Below, in pieces: positions 1 through 5,660 of a DNA stretch of 9,299 bases. The notes beneath the pieces were generated by a model. The model was not told where the DNA came from. It made no database searches and saw only the letters and a list, made by a program, of their open reading frames with translations. Location: positions 1-9,299 of the forward strand of contig CAMPIQ010000142.1 in NCBI GenBank assembly GCA_946886475.1, written 5' to 3'. Position numbers and translations under genes: made by a program. Source of the stretch: an uncultured Chitinophagales bacterium (GTDB lineage Bacteria; Bacteroidota; Bacteroidia; Chitinophagales; Chitinophagaceae). Position 1 is the stretch's first letter. Every line of letters begins with the position of its first letter.

Positions 1-339
1 TTGAAAGTGTAAGCATGCCGAGCGTTGGATACTTAGCTCGTAAATCTGAATATTCAAAACAATAAATGGCAATACTCAGTATGCCATGGCTGCCTAATCA
101 GTGATTAAGTAGTCATTAGGGCCGCCGCACGGGTTCACCTATTTCCATGTGCCGCCGCCGACTCAAAACAAAATAGGTTGCATCAACTGAAGGCTGTGAC
201 GGTTGATTAAGACCATACAGCTAAGGAAGGAATTGGTTTGTTCAGTTCCGGTTTCTTCCCGACAATCAATTCTGAAATAAGCATGTAGAAGGCTTTTAGA
301 AGTCATGTTTGGACACCGGTTCGATTCCGGTCACCTCCA
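1..339 (+). ncRNA. ssrA: tmRNA (transfer-messenger RNA), 5' end cut off by the window edge
   Basis: tmRNA rescues ribosomes stalled on broken mRNAs: it is charged with alanine, enters the A site with SmpB, and then serves as template for a degradation tag. Three things show it here. First, a short reading frame at 68-97 encodes GNTQYAMAA and stops at TAA, which has the usual tag ending. Second, the 3' end has a T arm (stem 315-319 with 327-331 around the loop TTCGATT) followed by an acceptor strand CACCTCC at 332-338 and discriminator A339. The CCA is not fully encoded, since CAG follows. Third, the stretch after the tag folds as expected: GCAC 127-130 pairs with GTGC 149-152 while loop bases 137-144 pair with 171-178, an H-type pseudoknot. 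Further pairings are 182-187 with 202-207, and 225-229 with 255-259 interlocked with 230-235 and 267-272. The 5' acceptor strand and D-like arm lie upstream of base 1. Confidence 0.93.
68..97 (+). other. tmRNA proteolysis-tag reading frame (GNTQYAMAA, stop TAA)
   Basis: This is the internal mRNA-like segment of ssrA. The resume codon is read as GGC at 68-70, followed by Asn-Thr-Gln-Tyr-Ala-Met-Ala-Ala and TAA at 95-97. Known tmRNA tags end in a small hydrophobic motif such as YALAA or YAMAA that is recognised by ClpXP-type proteases, and tags of Bacteroidota often begin with Gly. The resume codon is assigned by that comparison, because the sequence alone does not mark it. Confidence 0.88.
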
Positions 340-341
340 CA
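317..341 (+). repeat. tmRNA 3'-end repeat, intact copy (possible attachment-site core)
   Basis: This 25-bp segment covers the end of the T stem, the T loop and the acceptor 3' strand of tmRNA (CGGTTC followed by GATTCCGGTCACCTCCACA). The same bases recur at 348-399, split by an insert. The 3' end of ssrA is a well-known target of tyrosine recombinases of phages and genomic islands, and a downstream repeat of it is what integration normally leaves. No integrase gene lies in the window. Confidence 0.6.
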
Positions 342-347
342 GGTTAA

Positions 348-399
348 CGGTTCCCTGCCCGACTGCGTCGCGCGGGCGGGGATTCCGGTCACCTCCACA
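348..399 (+). repeat. second copy of the tmRNA 3' end, interrupted by a 27-bp palindrome
   Basis: CGGTTC at 348-353 and GATTCCGGTCACCTCCACA at 381-399 together repeat bases 317-341 without a mismatch. The 27 bases between them (354-380) form a separate GC-rich palindrome that sits exactly inside what would be the T loop. Only six bases (342-347) separate the two repeat copies. This copy cannot form a tRNA-like T arm, so it is a scar and not a second functional tmRNA end. Confidence 0.7.
354..380. repeat. 27-bp GC-rich palindrome, REP-like insert
   Basis: The outer arms CCTGCCCG (354-361) and CGGGCGGG (373-380) pair over eight positions, one of them a G-U pair in RNA. An alternative inner hairpin GAC/GTC with loop TGC lies at 361-369. 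The insert is far richer in GC than its surroundings and cleanly splits the repeat around it, which suggests a small dispersed palindrome that moved in. Whether it recurs elsewhere in the genome cannot be seen here. Confidence 0.55.
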
Positions 400-415
400 A
401 TACTTATAGCGAAGA

Positions 416-464
416 AACAGAAAGAGCGCGTCGTGCACTCTTACTCTTTCTGTTCTCTTTCTGT
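416..464 (+). terminator. probable tmRNA terminator hairpin with pyrimidine-rich tail
   Basis: AACAGAAAGAG (416-426) and CTCTTTCTGTT (444-454) form a perfect 11-bp inverted repeat around a 17-base loop. The right arm is then repeated directly as CTCTTTCTGT at 455-464, and C/T-rich sequence continues to about position 517. There is no clean run of T, so this is a weak-type terminator. It lies between the convergent ssrA and dus genes and may serve both strands. Confidence 0.5.
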
Positions 465-517
465 CCTTTCCTCTCCCTCACGCTCGCTTTCATTCCCGCT
501 CTTCTTTCTACACCCTA

Positions 518-1561
518 TCACAGCTTCTTTTCATAATGCTGATGATAATTATGCAAAATGGCAGCACTTCGTTCGGGTTGAAAGCCTGCATAATGAACTT
601 TGATGCGTTCGAAGACTTCCTGCAGTGCATTGATATCGTTTAGTGATACCAGTTCTTTAAAAAAGCGTTCCCTGAATCCCGGTAGTGCTTTCAGGTAGCT
701 GGTGTACCGGCCCCTCATTTCCATGATGGCTTTCCACTCGCCTTCCCAGGCAGCGGCGTACAGTAAGTGCCGGCTACAAACATCCACGCGTTCCGCCACC
801 GTTGGTGGTGCCAGTTCCTTTCCGGTTGAAAGAAGATGCCTGACTTCCCTGAAGATCCACGGATACCCGATGGCCGCTCTTCCGATCATGATACCGTCAA
901 CACCGTAGCGATTCTTATAAGCAAGGGCACTTTGTGGACTGTCGATGTCCCCATTGCAGAAAATGGGAATGGTGATGCGGGGGTTGTTCTTTACTTTACC
1001 AATCATGTTCCAATCCGCCTGTCCCTTATACAACTGACAGCGGGTGCGCCCATGTATGGTGAGGGCCTGAACGCCTGCATCCTGCAGACGTTCGGCTACT
1101 TCTTCAATATTAATGCTCTGATCATCCCAGCCCAGTCTTGTTTTTACCGTTACCGGGAGACTGGTGGCCTTCACGCAGGCTTCCGTGAGCCGCACCATGA
1201 GTTGTATATCTTTCAAAACGCCGGCACCGGCACCTTTAATTACAATTCCTTTTACCGGGCAGCCGAAGTTGATATCCAGCAGATCAGGTTGCACACGATC
1301 TACAATAGAAGCGGCCCTCGACATTGTCTCTTCGTCTCCACCAAATATCTGAATACCCGTAGGTCTTTCTTCCGGCAGGATCTCCAGCTTTTTTTTGCAT
1401 TTAGCGGTACGATTAACCAGGCCATGACTTGAAATGAATTCTGTAAAAAGCAGGTCTGCTCCCTGCTCTTTGCATATCAGTCTGAAAGGTGGGTCACTTA
1501 CATCCTCCATGGGTGCAAGCAAAAGGGGAAAACCGGGTAAGGTGATGTTGCCAATATGCAT
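518..1561 (-). CDS. dusB: tRNA-dihydrouridine synthase, DusB-like
   Basis: This cytosolic flavoenzyme reduces specific uridines of tRNA to dihydrouridine using FMN and NADPH. The 347-residue protein matches the family length. From the N terminus it shows the FMN-binding strand LLLAPMEDVSDPPFR (13-27), QIFGG (71-75), DINFGCPVKG (96-105) with the expected catalytic acid Cys101, KTRLGW (140-145), the IHGRTR motif (169-174) and the phosphate-binding segments GDI (204-206) and GRAAIGYPWIF (227-237). Close relatives usually carry a second Lys or Arg directly after PVK; here it is Gly105, a small deviation. The ATG at 1561 starts immediately before the conserved first strand, and no upstream start extends a recognisable domain. 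The gene is transcribed toward ssrA and stands alone, with the lipoprotein gene divergent to it. The assignment to the DusB subgroup is by overall resemblance. Confidence 0.93.
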   Translation of the reverse strand: MHIGNITLPGFPLLLAPMEDVSDPPFRLICKEQGADLLFTEFISSHGLVNRTAKCKKKLEILPEERPTGIQIFGGDEETMSRAASIVDRVQPDLLDINFGCPVKGIVIKGAGAGVLKDIQLMVRLTEACVKATSLPVTVKTRLGWDDQSINIEEVAERLQDAGVQALTIHGRTRCQLYKGQADWNMIGKVKNNPRITIPIFCNGDIDSPQSALAYKNRYGVDGIMIGRAAIGYPWIFREVRHLLSTGKELAPPTVAERVDVCSRHLLYAAAWEGEWKAIMEMRGRYTSYLKALPGFRERFFKELVSLNDINALQEVFERIKVHYAGFQPERSAAILHNYHQHYEKKL

Positions 1562-1954
1562 AGGTGTTCAAAGGTTGGAAAGATAGCATTTTGATGAGAA
1601 TCGGCATGCGGCTGAATCAGGCAACAACGTCAATGCAAAATTTCTTCCTGCGTTTTTTCCAGATTTTTTAATATACGATAATTCCTAAAGAAGCGTACTT
1701 ATACAACTTTTTTCCATATAGGCGCATAGGAAAAAAAGTGCAAACTTTTTTGTTCATGCTTGTTGAAAATTCAATCCCCTCCGGCAGGTGATCTTCAGCA
1801 AAGTATCTTTTCTCCCACTTACTCAATAAACCTTCCCAGTTTCTCATTGGTGCTGGGACAGGCTTTTAGCACAACATAATTTGCATCAGTAATTATTCAA
1901 GACCAACCCGGTAACGGTTTTGATCATCTTCTACAATTTTAAAAATAATCGAAA
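1562..1954. other. divergent intergenic region, 393 bp, with palindromes
   Basis: No gene was found between dus and the lipoprotein gene. The region is AT-rich. It holds a 32-bp interrupted palindrome (1707-1738, listed separately) and a 12-bp palindrome, TTGAA-AA-TTCAA, at 1763-1774. TATCTTTC on the minus strand (1584-1577) resembles the Bacteroidota -7 element and would give dus a leader of roughly ten bases, but it has no -33 TTG at a suitable distance. No convincing promoter was found for the lipoprotein gene. Confidence 0.5.
1707..1738. repeat. A/T-armed inverted repeat in the dus-lipoprotein gap
   Basis: CTTTTTTCC (1707-1715) pairs with GGAAAAAAAG (1729-1738), with one extra A in the right arm. 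Inside, TAT (1717-1719) can pair with ATA (1726-1728). Another T run follows at 1746-1751. It could be an operator, or a terminator-type hairpin stopping read-through from either side, since the T run in one arm can serve as the U tract. Confidence 0.4.
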
Positions 1955-2476
1955 ATGAAAAAGCTTATTTCTCTGTCATTCATTATTGCTTCCTGCTATT
2001 TATTGTCTTGTCAAAAGGAAATAATTGAAGATAAAGCAATGGATAATCCAAATCTTATTGCGTCGAATGCGAAAGTGGCGAAGGCTCTACCATTCAAAGG
2101 AACGTATACAACTGTATCAGAGATCCTGCAGCCCGCACCTTTCCTTCATACCAGGATCACCGGTACAGGACAGGCCTCACACCTGGGAAAAGGTAGCTTT
2201 GTAGCACTATCTGCACTCGATCTAACTACCGCACCTCCTTTCCTTTTGGGTGGGACAGCAACTTTCACAGCTGCTAATGGTGATGAGTTTTATACAACCT
2301 TTACCGGTACAGCTACCCCCAACGGCCAGGGAGCATTAAACATATCAATGTCGCATACGATCACAGGTGGAACAGGCAGATTCGAAAATGCTATAGGAAG
2401 TATTGACGGGCACACCGTGGCTGTTCCGGGTCATACAGAAGCCAGTATTGATTATGAAGGAACAATCAGCTATTAA
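1955..2476 (+). CDS. predicted lipoprotein with a small beta-barrel-like domain, unknown function
   Basis: The 173-residue protein has a type II signal peptide, MKKLISLSFIIASCYLLSC, with lipobox LLSC and lipidation at Cys19. Gln-Lys-Glu-Ile-Ile-Glu-Asp follows; a QK plus acidic stretch at this place resembles the surface-export signal described for Bacteroidota lipoproteins such as those of Capnocytophaga, so exposure on the cell surface is possible. From about residue 48 to the C terminus the sequence alternates short strands and glycine turns (ITGTGQASHLGKGSF, GGTATFTAANGDEF, ITGGTGRFENAIGSIDG, IDYEGTISY). That pattern is reminiscent of allene-oxide-cyclase/dirigent-like small barrels, but no catalytic residue can be named. 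The ATG at 1955 follows A-rich sequence with no Shine-Dalgarno motif, which is usual in this phylum. The gene ends 96 bases before the sensor kinase gene on the same strand, with no strong terminator between them. Confidence 0.82.
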   Translation: MKKLISLSFIIASCYLLSCQKEIIEDKAMDNPNLIASNAKVAKALPFKGTYTTVSEILQPAPFLHTRITGTGQASHLGKGSFVALSALDLTTAPPFLLGGTATFTAANGDEFYTTFTGTATPNGQGALNISMSHTITGGTGRFENAIGSIDGHTVAVPGHTEASIDYEGTISY

Positions 2477-2545
2477 ATAAAAGCAGGTACTATTAGATGA
2501 TGGTCTGCCTTGCCGTTTAATAATTAAAATCTCCAAACAATTTTT

Positions 2546-2553
2546 TATATTTA
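2546..2553 (+). promoter_or_regulatory. candidate -7 element TATATTTA before the sensor kinase gene
   Basis: TATATTTA matches seven of eight bases of the Bacteroidota -7 consensus TAnnTTTG and ends 19 bases before the GTG start at 2573. The same decamer, TATATTTAAA, lies the same distance before the small ORF at 5525. No TTG is found about 19-20 bases upstream, so the -33 half is missing or weak. Confidence 0.35.
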
Positions 2554-2572
2554 AAGGAAGCATACTACTCAG

Positions 2573-4678
2573 GTGTACAGCCGGTTCTTCATCTTGTTTT
2601 TCTTTCTTCATCATGCTGCCATTAATGCTCAAACTTATAGCATCGACAGCATGAGGAATCAAATGCCATACCTATTAGGCAATGCACACGTTGATGGCCT
2701 GAACCGGTTGGGTGCACAGTTTTGTTACTATTGGATGCATGCCGATTCTGCTCTGCAATATTCAGGCTTGGCATTTCGGCAGGCATCTTCTACCGGTTAT
2801 CAAAAAGGTGTGGCAGAAGCGCTGGTCCTGGAAGCATCCGTTCATGGTAAGTTATTGGGACAGCCGCAGGAAATGCTAATAAAAAGCAGAAAGGCAATTG
2901 AAGCACTAAGAGGTACAAATAACCAACGGACGTTAGGCTCGGCCTATCAGTCCTATGCTTTGAGTCTGGCCCTGCTTGGTGAATATGACCGGTCGCTAGA
3001 TACAGCCATCACCGCTTATCGGATAGCTGTCAGGGAAAAGGATATAAAGCTAAAAGGTTGGACCGCGGAAACCATTGGCTTTGCTTATGCAAAAAGAGGG
3101 CAATACTGGAAAGCCTTTGAACACCTCGTTGAAGCGCAAAAAATAGGGAAGGAAACAGGCGATTCATTATTGACCTCTATGTCGATAGCTTTTATTGCCC
3201 GGTCATTCAACCGGGTTGGCGATCCAAAGAAAGCATTGGAATACTATAATGAGTTTCTCCGGTATGCTACACCTTTTGTATTGTTATGGCCTCACCTGGA
3301 AGATATTGCCTATGCCCATTTGCAACTGAAACAATACGATTCTGTATTGTATTACCAGCATAAGCACCGTCAGAACATTGATGCATTGACCACGGATAAA
3401 ACGGTTAGAAAAAAGTTTGTTTCTTCCTTATGGGGTTTTTCTTCCGACATCCAACTGGCTCAAAAGAAATACGACTCCGTATTGATGCAGGTATTGCCGG
3501 GACTTGAACAGCAAAGGCAGAATAAAGACGTGGTTCCCTTCATGTATTCTTTGCTTGTAGCAGGAAAGGCTTATTTGGGCAAGGGTGATTATCCCGCCGC
3601 TTTACATTATAGCCGTGAACTATATCAACTGGCATCGGGCATCGATAACAAACAGTTTCTGAAAGATGCCGCTGAGCAGCTGGCAATTACTTTCGAACGG
3701 TTAAAACGCATTGATAGCGCCTATGTTTATCACAACAGGTATAGCACGCTGAAAGATTCAATGGAAATAGCCCAATTTTCCGGAAGAACCGCACTTTACC
3801 TCGCCGCTTCAGAAGCGGATAGTAAGATAAGGCTCCTGCAAAAGAATGACACCCTCCATCAACAGCAACTGGTCTTAAATAAAAAAGAGATACAAAGACA
3901 GGTACAAATGAAGAACATGCTGGTGGCAGGTTTCATCCTGGCGATCATCTTTTCTTTCATGATAGGCAGTAATCTTATATTGAAGCGAAAGAATGAAAAA
4001 CTTCGCAATGAACAGGAACAATCAGCCTTGAGGCAGAAAACCCTGGAATTGGAAATGCAGGCATTGCGCGCCCAAATGAATCCACATTTCATATTCAATT
4101 GCCTTAGCGCTATAGACAACCTCATTCAAACCAACCAGCCAGACAAAGCAACCACCTGTCTTTCACGGTTTGCCAGGCTGGTAAGGGGCGTACTGGATAG
4201 TTCAAAAAACAACCTGGTTCCCTTTGAGAAAGACTTTGAAACGATGAAGCTTTACCTGGAGATGGAAAAGTTCCGCTGCAACAATAAGTTCAACTATCAC
4301 CTTGAAGCTGATGAGGAATTGCTGCATGGAGATTACAAAGTACCTCCTTTGATCATACAGCCATTCATTGAAAACGCCATACATCACGGACTGCTCAACA
4401 AACTGGATGGCAGCAGGAAACTGAATGTAAATGCGCGCCTGGTAGATGAACATATCATATTTTCCATTACGGATAATGGCATAGGACGCAAGAAGGCGCT
4501 TGCCATCAGGCAAATGAATAAGCCCGACCAACAGTCTTATGGATTAGAGATCACCAGGGAGCGGATTCAATTGCATAACAGGGATGATAGAGAAACAGAC
4601 CTTGTGATCTCTGACCTGGAAGAGGAGGGATTGCCTGCCGGTACAAAGGCAGTGGTGCGAATCAATTGTTCTATTTAA
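2573..4678 (+). CDS. TPR-containing sensor histidine kinase, LytS/YpdA-type core
   Basis: This is the sensor of a two-component system, 701 residues. A signal peptide (about 1-20, ending INAQ) is followed by a mostly helical region to about residue 400 with tetratricopeptide-like helix pairs; examples lie near 121-152, 162-192, 203-233 and 325-356. A coiled region leads to one membrane helix at about 449-470 and then a second coil, 472-500. The cytosolic core is of the His_kinase type (PF06580): AQMNPHFIFN with phospho-acceptor His505, the N box IENAIHHG with Asn601, and the ATP-lid motif DNGIGRKKA with Asp634. The TPR part should therefore be periplasmic and sense a protein or peptide cue. 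The start is GTG: an in-frame TAA at 2552-2554 rules out anything longer, no upstream ATG exists, and this start gives a proper signal peptide. AAAGG at 2553-2557 may serve as a distant ribosome binding site. It stops 9 bases before its regulator. Confidence 0.93.
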   Translation: MYSRFFILFFFLHHAAINAQTYSIDSMRNQMPYLLGNAHVDGLNRLGAQFCYYWMHADSALQYSGLAFRQASSTGYQKGVAEALVLEASVHGKLLGQPQEMLIKSRKAIEALRGTNNQRTLGSAYQSYALSLALLGEYDRSLDTAITAYRIAVREKDIKLKGWTAETIGFAYAKRGQYWKAFEHLVEAQKIGKETGDSLLTSMSIAFIARSFNRVGDPKKALEYYNEFLRYATPFVLLWPHLEDIAYAHLQLKQYDSVLYYQHKHRQNIDALTTDKTVRKKFVSSLWGFSSDIQLAQKKYDSVLMQVLPGLEQQRQNKDVVPFMYSLLVAGKAYLGKGDYPAALHYSRELYQLASGIDNKQFLKDAAEQLAITFERLKRIDSAYVYHNRYSTLKDSMEIAQFSGRTALYLAASEADSKIRLLQKNDTLHQQQLVLNKKEIQRQVQMKNMLVAGFILAIIFSFMIGSNLILKRKNEKLRNEQEQSALRQKTLELEMQALRAQMNPHFIFNCLSAIDNLIQTNQPDKATTCLSRFARLVRGVLDSSKNNLVPFEKDFETMKLYLEMEKFRCNNKFNYHLEADEELLHGDYKVPPLIIQPFIENAIHHGLLNKLDGSRKLNVNARLVDEHIIFSITDNGIGRKKALAIRQMNKPDQQSYGLEITRERIQLHNRDDRETDLVISDLEEEGLPAGTKAVVRINCSI

Positions 4679-4687
4679 AAAGATGTA

Positions 4688-5428
4688 ATGCTGAGAGCAG
4701 TTCTCATAGATGATGACCAAAGCAACCTAAGCGCTTTAAGTGAAAAGCTGTCAAAGCATTGCCCGCAGGTTGAGATCATTGCCCGTTGTGATCATGCCGA
4801 GGAAGGTATAGAAGTAATTGAAAGAGAAAAGCCAGCCCTGGTGTTCCTGGATATTGAAATGCCGGTGATGAACGGGTTCGTTCTTTTGCAACAGCTGAAG
4901 TACAGAAGTTTTGGACTGATCTTCGTTACGGCCTATGATCATTACGCCATTAAGGCGATTAAATACAGCGCACTCGATTACCTGGTAAAACCGGTAGAGA
5001 TCGATGACCTGAAAGCTGCTATTGCCAAGGCTGAAGCCAACAGCGAAAACCGCAACGCGCAACTGCAATTAGAGTTATTGCTGGAACATTTGAATAAAAA
5101 GCAGCCCAAGCGTATCACCATACCTACGGGTGATGGTCTTCATTTCATCAATATCGATAACATCATTTACCTGGAAGCAAGTAATAACTACACTCAGATT
5201 TACCTGGCCACAGATCAGAAATTCCTGGTAAGCCGCACATTGAAAGAGTTCGAAGAGATGCTGCCTTCTGACCCGTTTGTGCGCATTCACCATTCCACTA
5301 TCGTCAACAAACATTATGTTGAAAGATATATCCGGGGCGATGGAGGACAGGTGGTGATGCGACATGGCAGGGTATTGGATGTTTCCAAAAGAAAAAAATC
5401 TGAATTCCTCCAGGCAATTGGATATTAA
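4688..5428 (+). CDS. LytTR-family response regulator, partner of the upstream kinase
   Basis: The 246-residue protein has a receiver domain at 1-120 with the acidic pocket Asp8-Asp10, phospho-acceptor Asp55 in LVFLDIEMP, Thr81 in FVTAYD and Lys101 in YLVKPVE. A linker with a short coil (about 117-138) joins it to a LytTR DNA-binding domain (about 140-243) with the typical IIYLEASNNYTQIYL and FVRIHHSTIVNKHYV segments. It should take phosphate from His505 of the kinase encoded 9 bases upstream and then bind paired direct repeats at its target promoters. The ATG at 4688 is the only possible start because the kinase TAA (4676-4678) lies in frame just above it. An ATG-TAA start-stop pair at 4683-4688 overlaps this start by one base. 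The kinase-regulator order and tight spacing indicate one operon. Confidence 0.95.
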   Translation: MLRAVLIDDDQSNLSALSEKLSKHCPQVEIIARCDHAEEGIEVIEREKPALVFLDIEMPVMNGFVLLQQLKYRSFGLIFVTAYDHYAIKAIKYSALDYLVKPVEIDDLKAAIAKAEANSENRNAQLQLELLLEHLNKKQPKRITIPTGDGLHFINIDNIIYLEASNNYTQIYLATDQKFLVSRTLKEFEEMLPSDPFVRIHHSTIVNKHYVERYIRGDGGQVVMRHGRVLDVSKRKKSEFLQAIGY

Positions 5429-5450
5429 ACTGTCCTTAAGAACAAATACA

Positions 5451-5476
5451 CTCTTTCTCTTTCTCTTTCTCTTTCT
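5451..5476 (+). repeat. hexanucleotide tract, (CTCTTT) about 4.3 copies
   Basis: Four perfect CTCTTT units plus CT follow the response regulator stop codon by 22 bases. Such a tract can change length by slippage during replication. It lies between the regulator and the possible promoter at 5498. As a pyrimidine-rich sequence without a hairpin it is unlikely to be a simple terminator. Confidence 0.8.
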
Positions 5477-5497
5477 GGCTTCCTTACCTGCATTTAT

Positions 5498-5505
5498 TAT
5501 ATTTA
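5498..5505 (+). promoter_or_regulatory. candidate -7 element TATATTTA before the small ORF and DUF2254 gene
   Basis: TATATTTA fits TAnnTTTG at seven of eight bases and lies 19 bases before the ATG at 5525. The match extends to TATATTTAAA, identical in sequence and in distance to the element before the kinase gene. The -33 region has only TTTCTGG (5472-5478), which overlaps the end of the hexanucleotide tract, so length changes there could alter spacing. Confidence 0.35.
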
Positions 5506-5524
5506 AACAACTTTCCGGATATTC

Positions 5525-5641
5525 ATGAAAGCTGTATTCCTGATAAGCTGGCTCAATTCAATTACTGCTTTGGCCCAGGATAGTTGCTTTGCAGGCACCA
5601 TAAAAACAAACCGTGCAGGAAACAGCTATTGCAAGATTTGA
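5525..5641 (+). CDS. possible 38-residue secreted peptide, or remnant of a secreted-protein gene
   Basis: ATG at 5525 opens a 38-codon frame ending at TGA 5639-5641, reading MKAVFLISWLNSITALAQ followed by a 20-residue tail that starts DSCFAG and ends SYCKI. The first 18 residues look like a signal peptide with an Ala-Leu-Ala-Gln cleavage region, the usual style of this phylum; the tail would carry two cysteines 15 residues apart that could form a disulfide. The frame lies 96 bases after the response regulator and 19 bases before the DUF2254 gene, with its own candidate -7 element. It resembles no family known to me. It could equally be the 5' stub of a decayed secreted-protein gene, since the signal-peptide part is its only recognisable piece. 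Confidence 0.35.
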   Translation: MKAVFLISWLNSITALAQDSCFAGTIKTNRAGNSYCKI

Positions 5642-5660
5642 TATATAATTCCGATTAGGT

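Noticed and set aside
381..399. A second tRNA or tmRNA 3' end
   Set aside because: The sequence matches a T-arm and acceptor end, but the T loop is split by 27 bases and no 5' partner, anticodon arm or D arm exists, so it is a duplicated fragment.
836..1432. A 198-codon open frame on the plus strand
   Set aside because: It lies wholly inside the well-supported dus gene on the other strand and has no recognisable domain or signal; it is a shadow of that gene's codon use.
1577..1584. TATCTTTC as a dus promoter on the minus strand
   Set aside because: It fits the -7 consensus in seven of eight bases, but no TTG lies 18-21 bases upstream (the nearest is about 36 away), so it is not listed as a feature.
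1877..1883. TAATTTG as a promoter for the lipoprotein gene
   Set aside because: It is one base short of the TAnnTTTG pattern and the nearest upstream TTG is 27 bases away, outside the usual spacing.
2484..2515. A terminator between the lipoprotein and kinase genes
   Set aside because: Only a four-base GCAG/CTGC pairing with a long loop and no T run can be made, too weak to call.
2345..2662. A 105-codon minus-strand frame spanning the lipoprotein-kinase gap
   Set aside because: It overlaps the ends of two convincing plus-strand genes, including the kinase signal peptide, and has no features of a real protein.
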